14,820 nucleotides of DNA from positions 1-14,820 of the forward strand of contig CAYYMX010000028.1 in NCBI GenBank assembly GCA_964473045.1. The letters run 5' to 3'. Below are positions 1 through 7,107 of this stretch, piece by piece. Position numbers and translations under genes: made by a program. Position 1 is the first letter of the stretch. Every line of letters starts with the position of its first letter. Below the pieces are notes generated by a model. That model did no database searches and was not told the origin of the DNA. It saw only the letters and a list, made by a program, of their open reading frames with translations. The stretch comes from CAYYMX01 sp964473045. GTDB lineage: Bacteria; Pseudomonadota; Alphaproteobacteria; Methylaequorales; Methylaequoraceae.

Positions 1-700
1 ATTGTTTAGCATTTAATACAATTTTTTTTCTATTTTCTGCAAAACCATGTAATATTTTACCACTTTTAATATTTTTTACTCGAATTTTATCCATATAATC
101 TGCGTTTTCCAAGGCGATTCCTTCAGCTTTTATGGTAATATTATTATTATGCTTGTTTTCTATCAACACAACAGAATTCTTTTCAATTAGCCAGTTTTTC
201 TCTACATTAGAGTAATATAGAGCTCTATTTGCTTGAATAGATCTTTTTAATTTTCTTCCAACTATTTCTCCTTCAGTTTCAATTAAACCGTCGGTATTTG
301 AGATATTTTTTTGAATTGTTATCAAATCATCCTTTGTTACTATAGACCCAGTTTTTTTTGGGTATTTCAATGCTAAAACGTTAATTTTATTTCCATGCCT
401 ATTTTCTTTTGCACTTTTCTTTGTATTCACTTTGTTTCTTACAATGAAATCCCATTTGTATGGGGCAATACAACTGACTTTTATCAATTTATTGTTTCCA
501 GAAATATCATTGATAATAAAGTTTGATATTGGGCATTTTGGATATTTAATTTGATCTAAAATATCAATGTTAGAGGATATCCCTTTTTCTGCGAGCCAAC
601 TCTCAATTGTTTTTTTTAATTCGGCTCCAGTAACTGTTTCAGCCTTAAGACTATTGGGGGAAATAAAGATAAAAATCAAAAAAATCAAAAACTTTTTCAT
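1..700 (-). CDS. flgA: Flagellar P-ring assembly chaperone FlgA, partial at 3' end
   Basis: FlgA is a periplasmic chaperone that helps FlgI polymerise into the P-ring around the rod. The gene starts at ATG 700 and stays open to base 2, giving 233 residues without a stop, so probably only a few codons lie outside the window. It begins with a Sec signal peptide (MKKFLIFL..., Ala around residue 20). Two cysteines follow (about residues 56 and 77) in YPKCP and VSCIAPYKW contexts, the pair typical of the FlgA N-terminal domain. From about residue 110 there is a SAF-like region (GSIVTKDDL, EIVGRKLKRSI), ending in RVKNIKSGKILHG as in FlgA C-termini. It is the last visible gene of the flgP-flgT-LysM-flgA run; only 2 nt separate it from the upstream stop, which suggests translational coupling. 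Identification is confident; the end is not visible. Confidence 0.9.
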   Translation of the reverse strand, partial: MKKFLIFLIFIFISPNSLKAETVTGAELKKTIESWLAEKGISSNIDILDQIKYPKCPISNFIINDISGNNKLIKVSCIAPYKWDFIVRNKVNTKKSAKENRHGNKINVLALKYPKKTGSIVTKDDLITIQKNISNTDGLIETEGEIVGRKLKRSIQANRALYYSNVEKNWLIEKNSVVLIENKHNNNITIKAEGIALENADYMDKIRVKNIKSGKILHGFAENRKKIVLNAKQ

Positions 701-702
701 TT

Positions 703-1143
703 TTAGTTTCCGAAAAAATATATGTGACTATTATTAGATGGGCTAGAGTTTTTAGATCCTGGTTTTTTTTTAACCATATTCATAATTTCATTTATTGATG
801 GAATCTTTATCTTTTTTTCAGCAAACATGAAATTAGGGTTATTTCTTGCAAAGGCATGTTTATTAAGTTCTATTATTGATATTTCAACTATTCTCATATT
901 CAAACCAGTATTCCCATAATATTTCTTAATTATTCCTCCTAGTGATTCCCCCACCTTTATTTTGTGAGTAACCGAATGATTCTGATCTCTTAAAAATTTA
1001 TTGTACCTATCAATTTTACTATTATTGCTTGTGCTTGAATTTCCTTTATATTCTAAAATAACAAAAGGCTCATTTGCTTGAGAATAATTATTCAAGAAAA
1101 AAAGTAGAGCAGAACTTATAAAAATATATTTTAATTTTTCCAT
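703..1143 (-). CDS. Exported LysM-like (FimV N-terminal-like) protein in flagellar operon
   Basis: A 146-residue protein with an N-terminal signal peptide (residues 1 to about 23, ending SQA-NE), a variable linker, and one LysM-like domain at about residues 60-116. The domain contains HKIKVGESLGGI, then ELNKHAFARNNPNFMFAEKKIKIP, which follows the pattern of FimV N-terminal LysM modules (AF..NN.N.L..G..L.IP). LysM modules bind peptidoglycan, so a periplasmic, wall-contacting role is inferred. The tail is Lys/Ser/Asn-rich. The gene lies 8 nt after flgT and 2 nt before flgA and has no clear Shine-Dalgarno sequence, so it is probably translated by coupling. I do not know a named gene for it. Its position between the FlgT ring protein and the P-ring chaperone suggests a part in anchoring or building the basal-body rings. 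Confidence 0.75.
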   Translation of the reverse strand: MEKLKYIFISSALLFFLNNYSQANEPFVILEYKGNSSTSNNSKIDRYNKFLRDQNHSVTHKIKVGESLGGIIKKYYGNTGLNMRIVEISIIELNKHAFARNNPNFMFAEKKIKIPSINEIMNMVKKKPGSKNSSPSNNSHIYFFGN

Positions 1144-1151
1144 GATTATTT

Positions 1152-2330
1152 TTAATTCATAAATCGGATTATTTTTCCATTAATATCTTCTTTTTTATTT
1201 GATGGATTTAAAATTTCAAGTACTGAGAAATCTTTTCTTGAATCTTGTACAGTGACAACTATCCAGTCATTCATTGAATGATTTGAATTGCTACTTGAAA
1301 CGAATCCAACTTTTCCATTTTTTAAACCTTGGTTAGTTCCAAGTGGCACAGTTAAAAAGTCACCTTGAAGATTAATTTTGGCTTCGAGTGGATAGCACTT
1401 TAGTTTATCCAAAATTCTATATTGTAGTTTTGATAAACTTCTTTCAAATAATTCTGTTAACTTGCCCATAGGAACCCTATAAAAGGCGTCAAGGTGCTGA
1501 TAACCAGTGTTATTACCAAGTATTAATGAAAACTTATAATTTACTGAATCTACAAGTTTGTAAGATGGCCCCTCATAGATTTTGAGATTTATGTTTACTA
1601 GAATTTCTTCGGAAATCCTGGTTACTCTTCCATTAGCAGAACTTAAAAGAATTGTTGGATGAATAGAAAATTCTCCATGTTTAATGTTGGTTTTGTTTCC
1701 TTCAACGAGATTTTCATAATCCAAACTGATGTCAGTAACATTTTTTTGATTAGGATTAAAATTAAAGTTTGTTGAATCAAATAGAGAGATTTCTTGAATT
1801 TTTTTCAAATTTGAAAAAATATCAGATGAAATTTTGTTAGGTAAATTTTGACTCCAGGCTGGTAATTTGCTTGAAACAGAAAAGTGTGGTCTAAGGTAAC
1901 TCACATTAATAAAATCTCTTTTTGAACAATTCATTAGATCACTTACGCTGACCAAATAAGCCTTAATTTTTATTGTGTAATGAGTTTCATCTGCTTTTTC
2001 TTCTAAAACAACAAAATCTGTAATACTAGATGAAGGTCTTATCAACAAACTTTCTTTAAGATTTGTATTAACGTCTACACTTGAATACCCATCAATTTTT
2101 GCACCAGCTTGTATACTTGCCAAATATAATGCATCGTCTAATGCTCTCTTTTTTGCCGTTTCTTCATCTCCATCAATTATTACTGCTCTTCCTTCAGCAA
2201 TTGCAACTTCATGAGAAAAATCGTTGGCTAATAGAGCAGTAAAACTGATTAGAATAAATAGAAGCGTTGTAAAGAAAACTGTTAGATCTTTAATTAATAC
2301 TTCTATTCGATTGTAAATAATACGTCTCAA
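1152..2330 (-). CDS. flgT: Flagellar H-ring/T-ring assembly protein FlgT
   Basis: A 392-residue exported protein resembling Vibrio FlgT, which forms part of the H-ring around the basal body and helps recruit stator-associated ring components. A hydrophobic signal segment (about residues 16-34) is followed by an N-terminal domain starting HEVAIAEGRAVI with ETAKKRALDDALYLASIQAG, the FlgT_N pattern. A long beta-rich middle follows, then a C-terminal domain from about residue 315 (AKINLQGDFLTVPLGTNQG). Length is close to Vibrio FlgT (about 380). The start is TTG at 2330: no ATG or GTG occurs in frame nearby, and AGGGTG (2340-2335 on the minus strand) is a good Shine-Dalgarno at proper distance. 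It lies 25 nt after flgP, behind a predicted hairpin, and 8 nt before the LysM gene. Family assignment is by pattern, without alignment. Confidence 0.8.
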   Translation of the reverse strand: MRRIIYNRIEVLIKDLTVFFTTLLFILISFTALLANDFSHEVAIAEGRAVIIDGDEETAKKRALDDALYLASIQAGAKIDGYSSVDVNTNLKESLLIRPSSSITDFVVLEEKADETHYTIKIKAYLVSVSDLMNCSKRDFINVSYLRPHFSVSSKLPAWSQNLPNKISSDIFSNLKKIQEISLFDSTNFNFNPNQKNVTDISLDYENLVEGNKTNIKHGEFSIHPTILLSSANGRVTRISEEILVNINLKIYEGPSYKLVDSVNYKFSLILGNNTGYQHLDAFYRVPMGKLTELFERSLSKLQYRILDKLKCYPLEAKINLQGDFLTVPLGTNQGLKNGKVGFVSSSNSNHSMNDWIVVTVQDSRKDFSVLEILNPSNKKEDINGKIIRFMN

Positions 2331-2342
2331 TTTTCACCCTAT

Positions 2343-2369
2343 CTCAATTATTACCCTATAGGGATTGAG
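2343..2369 (-). promoter_or_regulatory. Intercistronic hairpin between flgP and flgT
   Basis: In the mRNA sense, CTCAAT pairs with ATTGAG (outer 6 bp) and CCC pairs with GGG around a TATA loop, with a 5-nt asymmetric bulge (TAATA) on the 3' side. The inner part is the exact palindrome CCCTATAGGG, which contains the flgP stop codon. The structure ends a few bases before the flgT Shine-Dalgarno. No U-tract follows, so it does not look like an intrinsic terminator. An RNA-stability or translation-tuning role is inferred. Confidence 0.4.
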
Positions 2370-2862
2370 CTTGTCTAAACAAATATGCAACCATATCTTG
2401 GTCAATTTCCAAAACTGTTTCATATGTGTCAGATCCTGTAGGGTTGATTCGTACAGTTCTAGCCCCTCTAATTATTCCTGAGACTATTCCTCTAAAAGTG
2501 TCGTTTTGAACCATTAGGTCAATCACTGTTGTATTACTATCAACGTTAAGACCATGTATCTGTTCTGCTAATTCTCTCATAGCTGCCATTCTTGCAGATC
2601 TAATTGCCATTAGTCTTTTTTGTTCAACATTTTGACCTGGTTGAGTTGACACAACCGCATATCCAGTAGCAGTCAAAGTTGGAAATGTGATTGATGCTCC
2701 ATCAAGTAGTTCTTTTGTTTTGTTTAATTGATTAGTTGGAGCATTAAACTTGTCCGAATTTTTTTTTAGACTTGAAACCTGAGTTCCTCTTAGGTTATTC
2801 AGCATATCTGCTGTGCATGATTGTACTAAAAATACAAATATCACTAACAAAATCTTTTTCAT
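2356..2862 (-). CDS. flgP: Outer-membrane flagellar lipoprotein FlgP (LPP20 family)
   Basis: A 168-residue lipoprotein resembling FlgP, an outer-membrane component of the flagellar basal disk or ring in Vibrio and Campylobacter. Residues 1-15 are a hydrophobic signal ending in VQS before Cys16, a usable though imperfect lipobox. After a linker of about 45 residues comes the LPP20-type domain: TATGYAVVSTQPG, then EQKRLMAIRSARMAAMRELAEQ, then a C-terminal strand region with TYETVLEIDQDMVAYL. The start ATG 2862 has AAGGAT upstream as Shine-Dalgarno, and a sigma-54-type promoter lies about 27 nt further upstream. It is first of the flgP-flgT-LysM-flgA operon. No FlgO-like partner is present in the window. 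Confidence 0.85.
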   Translation of the reverse strand: MKKILLVIFVFLVQSCTADMLNNLRGTQVSSLKKNSDKFNAPTNQLNKTKELLDGASITFPTLTATGYAVVSTQPGQNVEQKRLMAIRSARMAAMRELAEQIHGLNVDSNTTVIDLMVQNDTFRGIVSGIIRGARTVRINPTGSDTYETVLEIDQDMVAYLFRQAQSL

Positions 2863-2899
2863 TTTCTAATCCTTAGTTAAATGTTATTTTTAAATTCTG

Positions 2900-2915
2900 T
2901 GCATAAATTATGCCA
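2900..2915 (-). promoter_or_regulatory. Sigma-54 promoter for flgP operon
   Basis: On the minus strand the sequence reads TGGCATAATTTATGCA. GG and GC are exactly 10 nt apart, as required for sigma-54 -24/-12 elements; the only notable mismatch is A for T just before TGC. The predicted transcript start is about 2889, leaving a leader of about 27 nt before ATG 2862 that includes the AAGGAT ribosome binding site. It lies back to back with the flhA promoter. Confidence 0.65.
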
Positions 2916-2951
2916 TTTAGTTCTTAAACGACATTTAATACAATATATGTA

Positions 2952-2967
2952 TGGCATACTCCTTGCA
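2952..2967 (+). promoter_or_regulatory. Sigma-54 promoter for flhA-flhF-flhG-fliA operon
   Basis: TGGCATACTCCTTGCA matches the sigma-54 consensus (TGGCAY-R-N4-TTGCW) at every fixed position, with 10 nt between GG and GC. The predicted start is about 2978, giving a leader of about 75 nt to flhA ATG 3053. A 36-bp gap separates it from the divergent flgP promoter. Sigma-54 control of the flhA-fliA operon is known in Vibrio and Pseudomonas, where it depends on an FlrC/FleR-type activator. Confidence 0.75.
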
Positions 2968-3009
2968 TCTCCCTTTACATGAAAAAAAAAGTATTAAAAT
3001 GCAGGATTA

Positions 3010-3042
3010 ATGCGACTTTTAGAGGTCAATTTATTGACATAA
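3010..3042 (+). CDS. Possible 10-codon leader ORF before flhA
   Basis: ATG 3010 opens a frame encoding MRLLEVNLLT, ending TAA 3040-3042. AGGA (3003-3006) lies just upstream. The stop codon touches the flhA ribosome binding site (AGAGGA, 3042-3047), so ribosomes finishing the leader could reinitiate at flhA. It lies inside the predicted sigma-54 transcript. The ORF could arise by chance; no codon-level support is available. Confidence 0.25.
   Translation: MRLLEVNLLT
3025..3038. promoter_or_regulatory. Perfect dyad GTCAAT-TT-ATTGAC in flhA leader
   Basis: Two exact 6-bp inverted arms flank a 2-bp centre, at about +48 to +61 of the predicted flhA transcript. Sigma-54 flagellar activators such as FlrC can bind downstream of the start site, so this is a candidate activator or repressor site. 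It is a single copy in the window. The binding role is inference only. Confidence 0.3.
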
Positions 3043-3052
3043 GAGGAAATTT

Positions 3053-5188
3053 ATGGATTTAGTTTTAAAAACTTTTCAGAAACACAATTTTTTTGATTTT
3101 TTTAGAACATTCAGTATTCCAATAGGAATAATGATACTGATTGCCATGATGGTAATCCCCTTAACTCCATGGATACTTGATATATTATTTACATCTAACA
3201 TATTAGTGTCTTTATTGGTTTTAATGGTAGCTTTGCAAACCTTTAGACCACTTGATTTTTCGAGTTTTCCAACAGTGCTTCTCTTTGCTACGGTTCTTAG
3301 GCTAGGGTTAAATGTTGCGTCTACGAGAGTGATTCTTAAGGAAGGGCACAATGGCACAGATGCAGCTGGAAAGATAATTGAGGCATTTGGTGATTTTGTA
3401 ATGTCAGGAAGTTATACAGTTGGACTATTTGTTTTTGCAATTTTGGTCATTATTAATCTAATTGTGATTACTAAAGGTGCTGGAAGAGTATCAGAAGTTG
3501 CAGCTAGATTTACATTAGATGCAATGCCAGGAAAGCAAATGGCAATAGATGCCGATCTTAATGCTGGTGTTATTAATAGTGGTGAAGCTAAGACAAGAAG
3601 ACAAGAAATTGCAAAAGAAGGTGAATTTTATGGTGCAATGGATGGTGCAGCTAAATTTGTTAAAGGTGATGCTGTCGCTGGAATATTAATTTTAGTAATA
3701 AACATAATTGGAGGTTTGGTAATTGGAACTGTTCAACATGATTTAACTCTTAGTGAGTCAGCTGAATCTTATGTATTATTAACAGTTGGTGATGGACTAG
3801 TAGCTCAAATTCCTTCTCTTTTACTTGCTATGGCAACAGCAACAATTGTTACGAGAATTTCTACAGAAGACAATGATTTAGCTGGACAAATTTCTACTCA
3901 AATGGGTTTGTCAAAAGCATGGATTCCAGTTTCTGCAGTTCTGCTACTTTTTGGTTTAGTTCCTGGAATGCCAAACACGCTTTTCCTTGTTGGATCATTT
4001 TTGGCAGGATTGACTGCCTGGTATATTTCTAAAGATGATGAAAATAGCGAAAAAAATAAAGATGAATCAGAAGAAAAAGAAGATCAGCCAGGTAAAATAG
4101 ATATCGAAGAAGTTTCAGATAATGCATCCATTTCTCTTGATTTGGGATATGGCTTGGTTTCGATGGTTGATTCAAGTGACAAAAAAACCTCTGGTCCTCT
4201 AATAGCTAAAATAACGGGAATTAGAAAACAAGTGTCAAAAGAATTAGGGTTTGTAATACCTAATGTTAGGGTTAAAGATGATCTATCAATAGATGCCAAT
4301 TCATATAAAATTAGAATTGGCTATACGATTGTTGCTGAGGATAAAATTTATGCGGATAGAAAGCTAGCCATGCCAGGTGATGAAACAAAATTAAAAATTC
4401 AAGGCATTGAAGTTAAAGATCCTTCATTCGGTTTAGATGCTGTTTGGATTGAAAAACATATGATTTCTAAGGCTGAGGCAAATCATTACATGGTTATTGA
4501 ACCTGAAGCAGTGATTGGAACTCATTTGAATCAAATCCTATTAAAATATGCTGGTGACTTGCTTAGTCAGGATGATTCTCAACTCCTTCTTGATAATCTT
4601 GCGAAAGTAAATCCTCAATTAGTACAATCTGTTATTCCTAAGCTGGTACCGCTACACCACTTAACTATAATATTAAGAAATTTACTAGTTGAAAGAGTGC
4701 CAATAAATGATCTAAAAAAGATACTTGAAGCTCTTTCAAATTTGGCTGATAAAAAGTTGAGTCCTGATGAACTTTCAGAAGCTGTAAGACCAGCTATTTC
4801 ATCGTTACTAATTCAAAAGATTTCAAATGTTAATGAACCTTTGCACGTAAGTACATTCAATTCAGACTTTGAGCAAATGCTAATTTCAATGTCTAAAAAG
4901 AGTGGGTCGGAAGGATTGTTGATAGATCCAGGTCTGGCAAAACAAATGATACAGTCAATTATAGAAATTAGTGAGAAACTATCATCAGAAGGGAAACCTC
5001 TTGTAATAGTTACTTCACCTCTTATCAGAAAAGATCTATCAATTTTATTAAGACAACATATCGACGATATGGTTGTGCTGTCATTTACTGAATTGCCCGA
5101 AAGCAAAAAAGTAAAGGTAGTTGCAACTATTGGAGAACAAATTTCAACAAATAAAAAGGAGAAAACTAATGAGCACACAAATGTTTAA
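3053..5188 (+). CDS. flhA: Flagellar type III export gate protein FlhA
   Basis: FlhA forms the nonameric inner-membrane export gate of the flagellar type III secretion system; its cytoplasmic domain docks substrates and chaperones. The 711-residue length is normal. The N-terminal half holds about eight membrane segments with the FHIPEP-family hallmarks: RLGLNVASTRVIL, then SEVAARFTLDAMPGKQMAID followed by DADLNAG. A charged Asp/Glu/Lys-rich linker (about residues 328-350) leads to the cytoplasmic domain containing DAVWIEKHMISKAEA and related motifs. ATG 3053 has AGAGGA 5 nt upstream. It is the first gene of a plus-strand operon; its last 20 nt overlap flhF. A sigma-54 promoter and a leader with a dyad precede it. 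Identification is secure. Confidence 0.97.
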   Translation: MDLVLKTFQKHNFFDFFRTFSIPIGIMILIAMMVIPLTPWILDILFTSNILVSLLVLMVALQTFRPLDFSSFPTVLLFATVLRLGLNVASTRVILKEGHNGTDAAGKIIEAFGDFVMSGSYTVGLFVFAILVIINLIVITKGAGRVSEVAARFTLDAMPGKQMAIDADLNAGVINSGEAKTRRQEIAKEGEFYGAMDGAAKFVKGDAVAGILILVINIIGGLVIGTVQHDLTLSESAESYVLLTVGDGLVAQIPSLLLAMATATIVTRISTEDNDLAGQISTQMGLSKAWIPVSAVLLLFGLVPGMPNTLFLVGSFLAGLTAWYISKDDENSEKNKDESEEKEDQPGKIDIEEVSDNASISLDLGYGLVSMVDSSDKKTSGPLIAKITGIRKQVSKELGFVIPNVRVKDDLSIDANSYKIRIGYTIVAEDKIYADRKLAMPGDETKLKIQGIEVKDPSFGLDAVWIEKHMISKAEANHYMVIEPEAVIGTHLNQILLKYAGDLLSQDDSQLLLDNLAKVNPQLVQSVIPKLVPLHHLTIILRNLLVERVPINDLKKILEALSNLADKKLSPDELSEAVRPAISSLLIQKISNVNEPLHVSTFNSDFEQMLISMSKKSGSEGLLIDPGLAKQMIQSIIEISEKLSSEGKPLVIVTSPLIRKDLSILLRQHIDDMVVLSFTELPESKKVKVVATIGEQISTNKKEKTNEHTNV

Positions 5189-6314
5189 AGCTAAAGATAT
5201 GAAATCAGTTATGAACCTTGTAAACCAAGAGTTTGGTGATGATGCTATTATTCTGTCCACAAAAAAAAACAATGGGATAGTTGAAGTTGAGGCATCTGAT
5301 AATGATGAAGTAATTGTATCGCATAAGAAAAAAATTATGGAGAATAAAAACTTTTCAAAAATTTTTTTAAAGGAGGTTGATAAAAATGCTTCTTCAAAAA
5401 CTAATAAAGACAATATTTCATTTATTAATAATAAAAGTGAACAAAACAATGCTAATAAAGATTTTGAAGAGAAAATCCTAAATTCAGTAAAATCTGAGAT
5501 TGCTACATTGAGAAAAGAAATAAATGGGATGATTATAACGGATGAATCTGGAATTTCTGACAAGCTTTCTTATTTTACACCAATAAAATTAAGACAAGAA
5601 AAATTTTCATCAGAAATTATTAGTAGACTTAGTCATTCTTTTATTGGAAGAAACTTGGAAGAAGGAAGAATATCTTTTTTTAGAGAACTATCAAAAAAAT
5701 TGTCTTCAAGTGATTTCTCAAGATTGCTAAAGGCTAAAAATATTTTTGTTATAGGCAATTCAGGATCTGGAAAATCAACACTTTCAGCAAAAATAGCATC
5801 TTATTTATCTGATAAAAAACAATCAAAAAATATTAATTTCATTGAAGTTTCAAATTCTACAACTGGAAATTCAGATGTTTTAAGATCCTATAGTAGAGTA
5901 TTAGGGTTTCCAATAAAAGATTATAAATTGTTTGACTTTAATTTTCAGGAAAATGATGATTCTAAAATTAATGTTTTTGACTTTTCAGGTGATCTCAATT
6001 TTGGTATCCAAAAAATTAGAGAGATCAAAAACTCATTTCCGTCTTTCGAATTTTGTTCTATACTATCTGTGCAAAGTGGATCAAATTCTGAAATGATAAG
6101 TAGTATTTGTGATAAAGTTTCAGATGTGAGACCAATGATAGCAATTACTAAATTAGATGAATGCTGGGTAGGAGCGGAAGAATTTTCTTCTCTAGCAATT
6201 AATAATGCAAGAATTGGATTAGTTACCGGTACAAAGGTTATAATTGATTCTATAATAGAAGCAAATGAAAACTCTTTAACAAAATATATGAAAGAAAACT
6301 TTAAAGGTGTCTGA
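5169..6314 (+). CDS. flhF: Divergent SRP-type GTPase FlhF (flagellar placement)
   Basis: FlhF recruits early flagellar parts to the pole and controls placement. I start at ATG 5169 (MSTQMFKAKDM..., 381 residues), because AAGGAG lies 7 nt upstream and FlhF proteins start near this conserved segment; the frame extends further upstream only inside flhA. The N-terminal part (MFKAKDMKSVMNLV, FGDDAIILSTKK) is typical FlhF. A low-complexity Lys/Asn linker follows, then the NG domain: P-loop GNSGSGKST at residues 196-204 and TKLDE at 327-331. The usual DTYRxGA motif is not seen at its expected place (NSTTGNSDVLRSYSRVLG instead), and DTAG appears as FDFSGD. GTP binding is therefore plausible but hydrolysis may be weak. 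It overlaps flhA by 20 nt and flhG by 8 nt. Confidence 0.88.
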   Translation: MSTQMFKAKDMKSVMNLVNQEFGDDAIILSTKKNNGIVEVEASDNDEVIVSHKKKIMENKNFSKIFLKEVDKNASSKTNKDNISFINNKSEQNNANKDFEEKILNSVKSEIATLRKEINGMIITDESGISDKLSYFTPIKLRQEKFSSEIISRLSHSFIGRNLEEGRISFFRELSKKLSSSDFSRLLKAKNIFVIGNSGSGKSTLSAKIASYLSDKKQSKNINFIEVSNSTTGNSDVLRSYSRVLGFPIKDYKLFDFNFQENDDSKINVFDFSGDLNFGIQKIREIKNSFPSFEFCSILSVQSGSNSEMISSICDKVSDVRPMIAITKLDECWVGAEEFSSLAINNARIGLVTGTKVIIDSIIEANENSLTKYMKENFKGV

Positions 6315-7101
6315 TTCATTAGCTATAACAAGCGGTAAGGGTGGTGTTGGTAAAACTACAGTAGCGGTTAATTTGTCAATTGCTCTAAAAAAAGTTTCCT
6401 CCGAGGTCTTTTTGCTTGATACTGATTTGGGATTAGCAAATTCTCATGTTCTTCTTGGAGTTAATCCCGAAACTTCTTTGTCTGATGTAATTTATGGGGG
6501 AAAAAAAATTTCAGAAATAATAATCCCTTCTAGTGGCATAAAATTAATTTCTGGTGGTACGGCAGTAAACAATTTGTTTAATATTGATAATACTAAGCGC
6601 TACTCGATTTTAAATGAGATGGATAATCATTTAAAGAAATTTGATGATGTCAAACTGGTAGTAGACATCGCTGCTGGTGCAGAAGATAATTCTCTGGTTT
6701 TTGCAACGGCTTGTGATAGAGTTTTAGTGGTTTTAGTTGGAGAACCAACTAGTTTTCTTGATTCCTATGCATTGATTAAGGCAATTTACTCAAAATCTTC
6801 ATTTAAAAATTATTGTATTGTTGTTAATCAAGTTAATGATGATGAGCAAGGAAAGGATCTTTTTAAAAAATTTAAGAAAATTACTTCTAAATTTTTAGAT
6901 GTTAATTTACACTATGTAGGATGTATAAAAAATTCTAATATAATTAAAAAGTCTATAATTAACAGGATACCAATTATGGAAACAGATCCAAAATCAAATA
7001 TTGCCCAAAGTTTTTTGAGCATTGCTAACCAAATAACTAAAACTCCAATAAATGAATGGGGAGGCTTAACTTTTTTATCAAAGGATAAGAAAAGAGCTTA
7101 A
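6307..7101 (+). CDS. flhG: MinD-like flagellar number regulator FlhG/FleN
   Basis: FlhG (FleN, YlxH) is a MinD-type ATPase that limits flagellar number and, in other bacteria, stimulates FlhF GTPase activity. The protein has 264 residues. It has the deviant Walker A SGKGGVGKTT (residues 9-18), the D-motif LLDTDLGLAN (36-45) and the Walker B-region VVDIAAGAEDN near residue 118. The start is GTG 6307, overlapping the end of flhF; the frame upstream closes at TGA 6289-6291 with no other start codon, so the N-terminus is only 8 residues before the Walker motif. The N-terminal helix with the DQAxxLR motif that activates FlhF elsewhere is therefore absent. The order flhA-flhF-flhG-fliA supports the assignment over general MinD or ParA. 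Confidence 0.9.
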   Translation: MSDSLAITSGKGGVGKTTVAVNLSIALKKVSSEVFLLDTDLGLANSHVLLGVNPETSLSDVIYGGKKISEIIIPSSGIKLISGGTAVNNLFNIDNTKRYSILNEMDNHLKKFDDVKLVVDIAAGAEDNSLVFATACDRVLVVLVGEPTSFLDSYALIKAIYSKSSFKNYCIVVNQVNDDEQGKDLFKKFKKITSKFLDVNLHYVGCIKNSNIIKKSIINRIPIMETDPKSNIAQSFLSIANQITKTPINEWGGLTFLSKDKKRA

Positions 7102-7107
7102 TTTTTA

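Noticed and set aside
3076..3357. Minus-strand frame opposite flhA (and similar ones at 4084-4299 and 4813-5178)
   Set aside because: These are antisense to conserved FlhA coding sequence and show no ribosome binding site or domain.
3998..4020. TGGCAG...TGCC inside flhA as another sigma-54 promoter
   Set aside because: The distance between GG and GC is wrong and it lies in conserved coding sequence.
5144..5563. Minus-strand frame opposite flhF, and another at 5945-6319
   Set aside because: They mirror the AT-rich flhF coding sequence, are hydrophobic by composition only, and have no support.
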